From CAG-390 sp045546615 (lineage in GTDB: Bacteria; Bacillota; Clostridia; Oscillospirales; CAG-272): a stretch of DNA of 18,881 bases. This document shows, in pieces, positions 1 through 7,418 of the stretch. The position numbers and the translations under genes were made by a program. How positions within the stretch are numbered: position 1 is the stretch's first letter; each line of letters opens with the position of its first letter. A model generated the notes under the pieces. It saw only the letters and a program-made list of their open reading frames with translations, had not been told where the DNA came from and did no database searches. The stretch lies in the NCBI GenBank assembly GCA_045546615.1, contig JAZQDD010000035.1, forward strand, positions 1 to 18,881, in the 5' to 3' direction.

Positions 1-42
1 CTTTTTTATTTCTTTAAACCAATCTATTTTTTTGTTTTTCAT
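1..42 (-). CDS. 5' end of an unidentified leftward gene (partial, cut by window edge)
   Basis: Reading leftward from an ATG at 42-40, 14 codons stay open to the window edge and give MKNKKIDWFKEIKK. A good Shine-Dalgarno (GGAG, at 52-49) sits six bases before the ATG, and a plausible divergent promoter lies upstream, so this is probably a real gene start and not chance. The product cannot be identified from 14 residues. It begins very basic and shows no obvious signal peptide so far. Confidence 0.5.
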   Translation of the reverse strand, partial: MKNKKIDWFKEIKK

Positions 43-79
43 ATTTATCTCCGATTTGATTTTTCGGTTCTCAATACAT

Positions 80-109
80 ATTATCACATCTTTTTGAATA
101 TTTTATGAA
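80..109 (-). promoter_or_regulatory. Candidate sigma-A promoter for the left-edge gene
   Basis: On the minus strand a TTCATA -35-like box (109-104) is 18 bases from GATAAT (85-80). The -10 is preceded by TG plus one base, an extended -10. The -35 is weak, so the extended -10 would carry most of the strength. It overlaps the opposing promoter at 94-123, so the two genes may compete for polymerase. Confidence 0.4.
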
Positions 110-123
110 CTTCATAGGATAAT
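94..123 (+). promoter_or_regulatory. Candidate sigma-A promoter for the exported 146-residue protein
   Basis: TTGAAT (94-99) and GATAAT (118-123) are separated by 18 bases, each one or two mismatches from consensus. The predicted start near 130 gives a leader of about 40 bases before the ATG at 171, which has an AAAGGA ribosome site at 157-162. Confidence 0.45.
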
Positions 124-170
124 AATATTCAAAGAGCAAAAAAATATGTGAAAAAGAAAGGATTTTCCCC

Positions 171-611
171 ATGAATAAAAAAACTCTTTTGGTCTGCTTT
201 GTCTTGATATCCATTCTTTCGCTCGCGGTCTCGACGTTTGCCGTGTTTGTAACGGCGCGTGCGGTTTTTGCCGAGCAGACGGACAACCTCGGAAACATCA
301 ACAGCTCCCCTACCGCAGAACAAAGCGATAGCGCACTCGATGTTTCGGACACAGAGCTTGAGGATTCCAAGACGTCCGACGATGTGACAGACGATGTTTT
401 CGTTGGGGCGGATGCTGAAACTCCACCTAAATACACATTGATATACAGCGATGGTATTCTGAAGGTTACCGCATCCGACGGGACGGTGCTTTACTCACGA
501 AAAGCTCCGTTAGGCAAGCCGAGTGCAAATACACTCGAACAGCTGGCAGAAGGCATAACATTCTCGGACTATAGCTCAGCGGTTTCCGCAATCTACGACC
601 TTATATCGTAA
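171..611 (+). CDS. Small membrane-anchored or secreted acidic protein, unknown function
   Basis: The 146-residue product starts with a basic MNKK and a hydrophobic segment (about residues 5-34). This is either a signal anchor or a signal peptide ending near VFA-EQ. Residues 35-86 are a disordered, Ser/Asp/Glu-rich linker with no aromatic core. Residues 87-146 form a small folded-looking module: YTLIYSDGILKV, then DGTVLY, then LEQLAEGITFSDYSSA and a C-terminal IYDLIS. That pattern (Tyr-x-Leu, Asp-Gly-x-Leu-x-Val, a Leu-rich helix, Gly-Ile, and a final helix) recalls, from memory, the short anchored clostridial proteins with a BofC-like C-terminal module. I cannot confirm this without a profile search. 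The start is set by ATG at 171 with AAAGGA eight bases upstream. It has its own promoter, is monocistronic, and ends one base from the convergent dnaE gene. Confidence 0.8.
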   Translation: MNKKTLLVCFVLISILSLAVSTFAVFVTARAVFAEQTDNLGNINSSPTAEQSDSALDVSDTELEDSKTSDDVTDDVFVGADAETPPKYTLIYSDGILKVTASDGTVLYSRKAPLGKPSANTLEQLAEGITFSDYSSAVSAIYDLIS

Positions 612-612
612 A

Positions 613-3600
613 CTACCGCGTAGCTACGGCATCCTTGCCGACTGTTTCGGCAAGAGCGTTCAGAATATAGGGAGTAACATCGATGCCATGGCTATGCTCC
701 CTGTACTCTGCCCTATCCGCGAAATAAAAGGAAAGACGTACAGCACCCTCAAATATTTCGACCAAATTGAGGGCTTTTTTATATATCTCCGAGTTCTCAG
801 ACGGCACTTTTATATAGACAACCGAAATATTTTTTCTATCATTGGCGCGGCTTGGGGTGCATTCCTTTGCCGCCGACGCGACTCTACGCTCGGATTCCTC
901 ATTGGTGCGAAGCGGTATTACCGAGTTAAGGAGGACCTTTGCCCCCTCGCCCTCTCTGAGTGAGGCTGTGCCGCTTACGAACACCGCCTCATCAGCGCGA
1001 AGGACCGAAGCATATTTTTTAAGCTTTGCGGGAAATACCACGACCTCGATAGAGTCATATCTGTCCTCAAGCTTCAAAAACATCATCCTTTCGCCGCTTC
1101 TCGTATTTTTAGTGCTTACGGAAGTTATCATGCCGCAAACGCCAAGCGTTTCTCCGTCCGAAACGGAGATCTCATCCTCTGATGTAAGCTCCGAAAGCGG
1201 CGTGGGCTTCAAAGAATCGATGTGAATGGAATATCCGTCAAGCAGATGTCCCGAAAAGTACATACCCGCCGCCTCTCTTTCAAGCGAAAGCATCTCGCGC
1301 GTTGAAAACTCGGGGATCTCGGGATACGTGATATACAGCGAATCCTCCCCGCCGCCCTCTCGTGCAATCGAAAACATATCTATCTGACCGTCGATATTGC
1401 GCCTGTTGCGGTCAGCTACCGCACCGAGCGCGGAATCGAGCGAGGCGAGCAGTCTCGAACGATAAACGCCGAGAGAATCAAAAGCACCCGCCTTGATCAG
1501 CGTTTCAACCATTCGTCTGTTGAGGTCATTTCCCGACATACGGGAGAGAAAATCAGAAAATGACGTAAAATTTCCGCGCCTTCTCTCTCTTATCATAGCG
1601 TCAACAAACTGACGTCCCACGTTTTTGAGAGCAAGCAGCCCAAACGTTATATCCGAACCGCTTACGTGAAAATCGGTCATACTGCGGTTGATATCGGGCG
1701 GAAGAACCCTTATTCCCGCGCGGTTAGCCTCGGAAATATACTCAGCCACCTTCTCGGGTGTTCCAAGAACCGAGGTCAGAAGCGCGGCAAAATATTCGCG
1801 GGGGTAGTGCGCTTTAAGATATGCCGTACGGAAAGAGATAACTGCGTAAGCGGCGGCATGGCTCTTATTGAAAGCGTAGCTTGCAAAGCTCGACATTTGA
1901 GAAAAAAGCTCGTCCGCAACGTCCGCGCTCATTCCCCGCGAGCGTGCGCCGTCAATAAAGCTCGATCTTTCCGCCTCCATCACGTCCGCTTTTTTCTTTG
2001 ACATGGCGCGGCGGACGAGATCCGCCCTGCCGAATGAATATCCCGCAACGGTGCGGAAAACCGTCATTACCTGCTCCTGATATACGATGCAACCATAGGT
2101 CGGGCGAAGTATGGGTTCAAGCATCGGATGCTGATATTTTACCTTTTCGGGGGCGTTTTTGCCCTCGATGTATTTCGGTATCGACTCCATAGGGCCGGGA
2201 CGATACAGAGCGATTGCGGCAAGGATATCGTCAATGCACTCGGGGCGCAAATTGGTCAGCATCTGCCGCATTCCGCCCGATTCAAGCTGGAACACGCCTG
2301 ACGTCTGCCCCGAGGAGATAAGCTCATAGGTTCTTTTATCGGCAAGATCGAGTGCCTCGATATCAAAGTGAGGCTCTCGCTCCTTTATCTGCTCCACCGC
2401 ATCTTTTATTATAGTAAGATAGCGTAGAGCAAGAAAATCGAATTTTAAAAGTCCAAGCGACGCTACGGTATCCATGTCGTACTGGGTAATTACTGCACCG
2501 TTGCTTGCCGCAAGCGGAAGATACTCGGTAAGAGCCTTTTCGGTGATAACGACTCCGGCCGCGTGTATGGAAATATTCCTCGGCATTCCCTCGATAGCGG
2601 CGGCTGTGTCAAGCAACGTTCTGACCTGCTCGGAGCTTTCGTATTTTTCCTTGATAGCATCCAGTTTCATTGCTTGTTCAACGCTCACGTCAAGCGCTCT
2701 CGGAACAAGCTTTGCGATAGCGTCTACCTCTGCGTACGGCATACCGATAGCACGTCCGCAGTCACGGATAGCCGCCCTTGCCGCAAGAGTACCGAAGGTG
2801 ACTATCTGCGAAACTCTGTCAGCTCCGTATTTATCCTTGACGTATTCAAGCACCTCGTCCCTGCGATTATAGCAGAAATCGATATCTATATCGGGCATAC
2901 TGACCCTTTCGGGATTGAGAAAACGCACAAAAAGCAGATCAAAACGAATAGGATCTATATCGGTAATGCCCGTGCAAAACGCAATAAGGCTTCCGCATCC
3001 CGAGCCGCGCCCGGGGCCTACGGGAATATCGGAGCGTTTTGCGAAATTGACGTAATCTGAAACGATAAGAAAATAATCGTCATATCCCATTTTGTGAATG
3101 ACGGACAGCTCGTATTCCATTCTCGAGCGATATTCATCCTCGCTGTGTCCCGCGGCGGGGATCTTGCCCTCCCCGATAAGGCGGGAAAGCCCGTCCTCGG
3201 CGACACGTCGAAGCTCAATCTCCGCCGTAGTTGACGGCGGCACGGGATAGGTCGGGAGCTTTATCGTATCAAACTCAAACTCCACGTTGCATCTTTCGGC
3301 TATCTTGACGGTGTTTTCAAGCGCACCCTCAAAACCGCCGAAAAGTCTTTCCATCTCTTCTGTGGATTTATAGTAGAACTCGTCGGTCTCAAAGCCAAAA
3401 CGTGCCTCGTCCGACATAGTCGTACCCGTTTGTATGCACATCATAACGGCTTGAACGTGCGCATCACTTTTTTTAAGATAATGAACGTCATTTGTAGCAA
3501 CCACGCCAAGCCCCAGCTCACGAGCAAGTGAATAAAGCTCGGGAAGTATCTGACGCTGTTCAGCTATGCCGTGATTTTGAAGCTCGATGAAAAAATTATC

Positions 3601-4104
3601 CCTGCCGAATATTTTGATGTATTTTTCGGCTATCTGCCGTGCGCGTTCATAGTCACCGCCCGTTAGCGCTGACGGTATCTCGCCCGCAAGACAAGCAGAG
3701 AGGGCAATGATACCCTCAGAATGTCCGCGCAACAGCTCGGCATCCACTCTCGGCTTTGAATAAAATCCCTCGGTATATGCCTTGGAAACGAGATATATCA
3801 AGTTTTTATAGCCGGTCTCGTTTTCGCAAAGGAGAACAAGGTGGTGTGCTCCGCCCTCACGCCCCGCTATTTTTTCAAAACGCGACGTCGGCGCAACGTA
3901 GACCTCGCAGCCTATTATCGGCTTTATATCCGCCTTTTTGCACGCACGCCAAAACGCCACTGCGCCAAACATTGCGCCGTGGTCTGTTATAGCAACTGCC
4001 GAATGCCCCTTTGCCTTTACCGCTTCGGGTATATCCTTTATACGGCAAGCGCCGTCAAGCAGGCTGTATTCGGTATGCAAATGCAAATGAACAAAGTCGG
4101 ACAT
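613..4104 (-). CDS. dnaE: DNA polymerase III alpha subunit, DnaE type with intact PHP domain
   Basis: The 1163-residue product is a C-family replicative DNA polymerase, close to the usual DnaE length. An N-terminal PHP domain (about 4-215) opens with VHLHLHTEYSLLDG. It keeps the metal-ligand set seen in PHP domains with activity: H8, H10, D17, H42, E67, H88, C138, D206 and H208. The palm follows, with GPGRGSGCGS (363-372) and the catalytic aspartates D405 and D407 in PDIDIDF plus D556 in KFDFLAL. Then come YQEQVM (675-680), NKSHAAAYA (746-754), a helix-hairpin-helix around LLALKNVG (823-830), and an OB fold (about 985-1065). A PolC would have an inserted exonuclease, which is absent here. ATG at 4104 is preceded by AAGGGAGA. 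It is the last gene of the yjjG-murB-whiA-dnaE operon, 24 bases after whiA. A PolC is likely to exist elsewhere in the genome. Confidence 0.97.
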   Translation of the reverse strand: MSDFVHLHLHTEYSLLDGACRIKDIPEAVKAKGHSAVAITDHGAMFGAVAFWRACKKADIKPIIGCEVYVAPTSRFEKIAGREGGAHHLVLLCENETGYKNLIYLVSKAYTEGFYSKPRVDAELLRGHSEGIIALSACLAGEIPSALTGGDYERARQIAEKYIKIFGRDNFFIELQNHGIAEQRQILPELYSLARELGLGVVATNDVHYLKKSDAHVQAVMMCIQTGTTMSDEARFGFETDEFYYKSTEEMERLFGGFEGALENTVKIAERCNVEFEFDTIKLPTYPVPPSTTAEIELRRVAEDGLSRLIGEGKIPAAGHSEDEYRSRMEYELSVIHKMGYDDYFLIVSDYVNFAKRSDIPVGPGRGSGCGSLIAFCTGITDIDPIRFDLLFVRFLNPERVSMPDIDIDFCYNRRDEVLEYVKDKYGADRVSQIVTFGTLAARAAIRDCGRAIGMPYAEVDAIAKLVPRALDVSVEQAMKLDAIKEKYESSEQVRTLLDTAAAIEGMPRNISIHAAGVVITEKALTEYLPLAASNGAVITQYDMDTVASLGLLKFDFLALRYLTIIKDAVEQIKEREPHFDIEALDLADKRTYELISSGQTSGVFQLESGGMRQMLTNLRPECIDDILAAIALYRPGPMESIPKYIEGKNAPEKVKYQHPMLEPILRPTYGCIVYQEQVMTVFRTVAGYSFGRADLVRRAMSKKKADVMEAERSSFIDGARSRGMSADVADELFSQMSSFASYAFNKSHAAAYAVISFRTAYLKAHYPREYFAALLTSVLGTPEKVAEYISEANRAGIRVLPPDINRSMTDFHVSGSDITFGLLALKNVGRQFVDAMIRERRRGNFTSFSDFLSRMSGNDLNRRMVETLIKAGAFDSLGVYRSRLLASLDSALGAVADRNRRNIDGQIDMFSIAREGGGEDSLYITYPEIPEFSTREMLSLEREAAGMYFSGHLLDGYSIHIDSLKPTPLSELTSEDEISVSDGETLGVCGMITSVSTKNTRSGERMMFLKLEDRYDSIEVVVFPAKLKKYASVLRADEAVFVSGTASLREGEGAKVLLNSVIPLRTNEESERRVASAAKECTPSRANDRKNISVVYIKVPSENSEIYKKALNLVEIFEGAVRLSFYFADRAEYREHSHGIDVTPYILNALAETVGKDAVATR
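746..780 (+). terminator. Intrinsic terminator-like hairpin for the 171-611 gene, inside antisense dnaE
   Basis: CCCTCAA (746-752) pairs with TTGAGGG (767-773) around a 14-base loop, followed by C and six Ts (775-780). In the plus direction this is a textbook Rho-independent arrangement. It lies 135 bases past the stop codon at 611 and within the last 60 codons of the opposing dnaE. There is no hairpin in the one-base gap between the two genes, so this is the best terminator candidate for the rightward transcript. The long loop lowers confidence. Confidence 0.5.
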
Positions 4105-4128
4105 ACGCCGTCTCCCTTCTTAAATGTT

Positions 4129-5019
4129 TTATACTTTTTCAGCCGCCAAAAGCAGCTTTTCCATTCTGTGGTTAAGTCCCGATTTTGAAATAGGTGGGAC
4201 GTGCCTTGCCGCAAGCTCGGAAAGCGGCATTTCGGGTTCTTCCTCCCTCAATCGAGCGGTTTCCTTCAGCTCGTCCGAGAGCAGGTCAAATTTTCCCGAA
4301 GCCTTGAGCTTTTTTATAGCCTCAATCTGTATAGTAGCCGCCGAAGTTGCACGGCGTATGTTTTTCACCTCGCAGTTGGATTTCCTGTTTACCTCACCGC
4401 GAAGCTCGCGTACAAGCTTTTGTTGCATGGATGCCATGGCGGAGACACTCGCGCCGCCGATGGCGAGAATGTCCTCAACATCCTCTGTTCGGCGGTAAAG
4501 CAACGAGGTAAGCTCCGTTCTGCCCGATATTGACGGCGTATTTCCCCGCGCGGTAAAAAACGCCGCAGTGCGCATAGCGCGTTGCGGATCACTGATCCTG
4601 AACTCCAGCCTTGATTCCTTTGACGGATCGCTGATCCTTGCCGCGGAGAGCAACAGTCCCGCACAGAAGGCGGATGCGCACGCTTTGCACTTCAAAAACG
4701 GAAGTGCGACATCCGTTTTTTGCGTATCGGACAGTTCGGTAAGGGCGGCGGCGAGCTTTGCGGAAACAAAACCAAACTCGGCAACGCTCCTGCCATAGCA
4801 ATTCGTTATATCGGGCGTTACCTCTCTGCCAAATTGCTCAAAGAGAAGTTTTTGCAAAAGCGGAGCAAGCTCCTTGCCCGTTATGCGAAGATATACGGCA
4901 TCTCCCACGCCGCATTCGGCGTTTATCATAAGTCCCATCAGCAGGGCGCGCCGACAGCATTGATGACTCGGTACGGACGAAAGGATCTCCTCTTTGACCT
5001 TCGATGAAAAAGTTTTCAT
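4129..5019 (-). CDS. whiA: WhiA family DNA-binding protein
   Basis: The 296-residue product matches WhiA, a homing-endonuclease-derived DNA-binding protein tied to cell division in Firmicutes and to sporulation in actinobacteria. The N-terminus KTFSSKVKEEI is the typical WhiA opening. Residues about 112-200 cover the LAGLIDADG-like domain, degenerate as usual. VNRKSNCEVKN (210-220) followed by ATSAATIQIEAIKKL is the conserved linker. The C-terminal helix-turn-helix ends with the hallmark PPISKSGLNHRMEKL (275-289). The start ATG overlaps the murB stop as ATGA (5016-5019), with only a weak Shine-Dalgarno, so translation is probably coupled to murB. In other clostridia whiA follows rapZ and yvcK. 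Both are missing here. Confidence 0.95.
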   Translation of the reverse strand: MKTFSSKVKEEILSSVPSHQCCRRALLMGLMINAECGVGDAVYLRITGKELAPLLQKLLFEQFGREVTPDITNCYGRSVAEFGFVSAKLAAALTELSDTQKTDVALPFLKCKACASAFCAGLLLSAARISDPSKESRLEFRISDPQRAMRTAAFFTARGNTPSISGRTELTSLLYRRTEDVEDILAIGGASVSAMASMQQKLVRELRGEVNRKSNCEVKNIRRATSAATIQIEAIKKLKASGKFDLLSDELKETARLREEEPEMPLSELAARHVPPISKSGLNHRMEKLLLAAEKV

Positions 5020-5945
5020 TTTTCACTCACCGCACATATCTCGCACTCAAGCTCCACCGAATACGCATCCAAAACGGCTTTTTTAATGTATTCAACGAGC
5101 GAAAGGACATCCGCCGCAGTTGCGCCGCCAACATTGATTATAAAGCCTGCGTGCTTATTTGATATCTGCGCTCCGCCGACGGTGTAACCTCTGAGACCAA
5201 GCTCATCGATCATCTTTCCTACGTACATTTCAGGCGCGGGACGTTTAAAAACGCTTCCCGCGCTCGGATACTCAAGCGGCTGTTTGTCGCGGCGGCGTTC
5301 CATAAGCTCCTGCATACGCGAATCAATTTCTTCCCTGCTTCCGTATTCGAGGGCAAAGCGCGCCCCGATAACGGCGTAATGCGGAAAATCTTTGATTATG
5401 CTGTGGCGGTACGAAAACGCCGCCTCGTTATTTGTAAGAGTGAAAATTTTTCCATTCGTTGTATCAAGCACGCGCATATCGAGAAGTACGGAGCTGACGT
5501 CTCCCCCGTACGCCCCAGCATTCATGCACACCGCACCTCCGCAACTGCCAGGAATACCGTAGGCAAATTCAAGTCCCGTAAGTGCGGCTTCCTTTGCAGC
5601 GACTGCTGCTTCCGTAAACGAATCCCCGCAAAGCACCGACAGGATGTTTCCGTCCACGGATATTTTTCGCATTTTTTTGGTAATTATAACAGCTCCGCGA
5701 TATCCCGCATCGGAAAACAAAAGATTTGTACCGTTTCCGACAAACATAAAGCGTACGTCCGCATCCCTGAGGGCGGCAACAGTAAGCAAAAGCTCGTTCT
5801 CGCTCGCGGGAAAAACGGCGATATCGGCATTACCGCCGATCTTGAAGCTTGTGCGCGTACAAAGGGGAGCGTCTTTTTCAAAATGTATGTTATTGACCGA
5901 AAGCTCGCGGCACGCGAAAGCTATCTTTTCACAAAAATCGTTCAC
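5016..5945 (-). CDS. murB: UDP-N-acetylenolpyruvoylglucosamine reductase (MurB)
   Basis: MurB is the FAD- and NADPH-dependent reductase that makes UDP-N-acetylmuramate for peptidoglycan in the cytoplasm. FAD-binding motifs are clear: TSFKIGGNAD, FVGNGTNLLFSD, and GIPGSCGGAVCMNAGAYGG. YRHSII carries the conserved Arg. PSAGSVFKRP supplies the catalytic Ser, and GGAQISNKHAGFIIN is typical of the C-terminal domain. I place the start at GTG 5945-5943 (309 residues). The GGAGG at 5957-5953 lies seven bases before it. An in-frame TTG two codons upstream (5951) would leave only one base after the ribosome site. MurB sits 17 bases after the HAD gene and overlaps whiA by four bases. Confidence 0.95.
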   Translation of the reverse strand: MNDFCEKIAFACRELSVNNIHFEKDAPLCTRTSFKIGGNADIAVFPASENELLLTVAALRDADVRFMFVGNGTNLLFSDAGYRGAVIITKKMRKISVDGNILSVLCGDSFTEAAVAAKEAALTGLEFAYGIPGSCGGAVCMNAGAYGGDVSSVLLDMRVLDTTNGKIFTLTNNEAAFSYRHSIIKDFPHYAVIGARFALEYGSREEIDSRMQELMERRRDKQPLEYPSAGSVFKRPAPEMYVGKMIDELGLRGYTVGGAQISNKHAGFIINVGGATAADVLSLVEYIKKAVLDAYSVELECEICAVSEK

Positions 5946-5952
5946 GACCAAA

Positions 5953-5957
5953 CCTCC
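5953..5957 (-). promoter_or_regulatory. Ribosome binding site that fixes the murB start
   Basis: GGAGG reads on the minus strand at 5957-5953. Seven bases separate it from GTG at 5945, against one base from TTG at 5951, so the GTG start is favoured. Confidence 0.7.
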
Positions 5958-5962
5958 GAGGT

Positions 5963-6658
5963 TTATTCATCTGCTCCGAGAAGGTGAGCCACCTCCGAGA
6001 GCTTTGTTACGGTGTAAGTTATCGGAAGCCCCGCAGGATTTTCGAGGCGTTTCGGGTTATACCAGCAGGTATCTATCCCATAATTCACACCTCCGAGAAT
6101 ATCGGAGCTTAACGAATCCCCGATAACGAGGGCGTATGCGGGATCAAAGCCATCTATACTCTCCGCTACGCGATCAAAAAATGCACATCCCGGCTTTTCA
6201 CAGCCAACCTCCTCCGAAATGAAGGAATGAGTAAAATAATTTTTTATTCCGCTTTTTTCAAACCGTGCTTCTTGTATGACCTTTATCCCATTGGTGATAA
6301 TGTACATATCGTATTTGCCGTAAAGTGCGCGGCAAAGCTCAAGAGCGCCATCACAAAGAAAGCCGTACTTTGATAGATTTTTAACATACTCTGCCGCCAT
6401 CGCCATCGGATCTGCATCAAAAGAATAGTGCTGACAGAGTCTTTCAAAGCGCAGAGTTTTTAGCCGCTCCTTGGTAACAAGACCGCGCTCAAGCTCCTTC
6501 CAAAGTCCATCGTTTATTGCACTGTATGTTGTTATGACCTCATCTGCCGCGGGCAAGCCGGAGTTCAAAAGAGTATCTGTAATACCGCATCGTTCAGCGC
6601 GGGTAAAATCAAGCAGAGTGTTATCTGCATCAAAAAGCAACCATTTATATTTCTTCAT
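5963..6658 (-). CDS. YjjG-type HAD hydrolase, probable pyrimidine 5'-nucleotidase
   Basis: The 231-residue product is a haloacid-dehalogenase phosphatase. Motif I is LLFDADNTLLDF, with the nucleophile D10 and acid D12. Motif II is IITNG (120-124). Motif III has K155 in CEKPGCAFFDRV. Motif IV is VIGDSLSSDILGG with D181 and D186. An alpha-helical C1 cap lies between about 15 and 95. The D-A-D-N-T-L-L-D-F opening and the GDSLSSDI tail are typical of YjjG, which dephosphorylates pyrimidine nucleoside monophosphates including non-canonical ones, so a house-cleaning role is plausible. Substrate cannot be read from sequence. ATG at 6658 follows AAGGTG. It is the first gene of the leftward operon, read from the promoter at 6719-6691. 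Confidence 0.87.
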   Translation of the reverse strand: MKKYKWLLFDADNTLLDFTRAERCGITDTLLNSGLPAADEVITTYSAINDGLWKELERGLVTKERLKTLRFERLCQHYSFDADPMAMAAEYVKNLSKYGFLCDGALELCRALYGKYDMYIITNGIKVIQEARFEKSGIKNYFTHSFISEEVGCEKPGCAFFDRVAESIDGFDPAYALVIGDSLSSDILGGVNYGIDTCWYNPKRLENPAGLPITYTVTKLSEVAHLLGADE

Positions 6659-6690
6659 AATTCACCTTTTTCCATATCAATCCATTTAAT

Positions 6691-6719
6691 ATTATACAAC
6701 AAAAATGTCCGTATTTCAA
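6691..6719 (-). promoter_or_regulatory. Sigma-A promoter of the yjjG-murB-whiA-dnaE operon
   Basis: On the minus strand TTGAAA (6719-6714) and a perfect TATAAT (6696-6691) are 17 bases apart. Transcription should begin near 6684, about 26 bases before the ATG at 6658. The sequence around it is strongly AT-rich. Confidence 0.75.
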
Positions 6720-6754
6720 TATTTAAGTAAAAAATATAAAAATTATTTTTTCTA

Positions 6755-6783
6755 TTGAAATTTAATTATAATTATGTTATAAT
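6755..6783 (+). promoter_or_regulatory. Sigma-A promoter of the coaE-led gene string
   Basis: TTGAAA (6755-6760) and TATAAT (6778-6783) are exactly 17 bases apart, and the -10 is extended by TG plus one base (6775-6777). Transcription should begin near 6790, leaving a leader of about 23 bases with AGGAG at 6802-6806. A second TATAAT at 6767-6772 is too close to this -35 to pair with it. Confidence 0.78.
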
Positions 6784-6812
6784 TTATGTATATGTGCTTT
6801 TAGGAGAATGAT

Positions 6813-7412
6813 ATGTTTACGATTGGCGTTACAGGACCAAGCGGTGCGGGAAAATCCCTCTTCTGCTCCATTTTTGAAAAAATGGGGTTTTCTTCAATCG
6901 GGTGCGACGAAATATATCACGAGCTTACCGATACTCCTTCGCCCTGCACCGAAGAACTTCGTGAGCAGTTCGGAGAGGAAGTTTTGCTCCCGACGGGTGC
7001 GCTCAACAGGCGTGCGCTCGCACAAATCGTTTTTGCCCCCGATGCCAAAGATAAACTGCGGCGATTGAACGCCATAACGCACAAATACGTTTTGCTCGAG
7101 GTAAAAAATCGCATCAACGCGCTCCCGCACGATCGTCTCGGTGCGCTTGTGGATGCCCCGTTGCTTTTTGAATCAGCTTTTGACAAGGAATGCGACCTTA
7201 CTATTGCCCTGCTTGCCCCGCGCGAATTGAGACTTGCCAGACTTTCAAAACGCGATGGACTTGACGAAGATGCGCTTAACGCACGTCTTGACGCGGCAAA
7301 ACCCGACGAGTGGTATTCCGACAAATGTGACATCACGATATACAATACAGGAGACTCCGATGAGCTTGAAAGAGCCGTTTTGGAAATAACAGAAAAAATA
7401 CGCAAGGCGTAG
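6813..7412 (+). CDS. coaE: Dephospho-CoA kinase
   Basis: CoaE phosphorylates the 3' hydroxyl of dephospho-CoA with ATP, the last step of coenzyme A synthesis. The 199-residue length is normal. The Walker A loop is GVTGPSGAGKS (5-15), followed by the conserved GCDEIYHEL where DAD is more usual. LVDAPLLFESAFD is the typical core strand, and the lid region is RLSKRDGLDEDALNARLDA. The gene starts at ATG 6813, six bases after AGGAG, and is first in the rightward string. The next gene follows after six bases. Confidence 0.94.
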   Translation: MFTIGVTGPSGAGKSLFCSIFEKMGFSSIGCDEIYHELTDTPSPCTEELREQFGEEVLLPTGALNRRALAQIVFAPDAKDKLRRLNAITHKYVLLEVKNRINALPHDRLGALVDAPLLFESAFDKECDLTIALLAPRELRLARLSKRDGLDEDALNARLDAAKPDEWYSDKCDITIYNTGDSDELERAVLEITEKIRKA

Positions 7413-7418
7413 GAAAAA

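Noticed and set aside
842..1225. Plus-strand open frames inside dnaE, including 842-1225 and 2474-2872
   Set aside because: They are antisense to conserved DnaE domains, have no convincing ribosome sites and encode Ser/Arg-rich nonsense.
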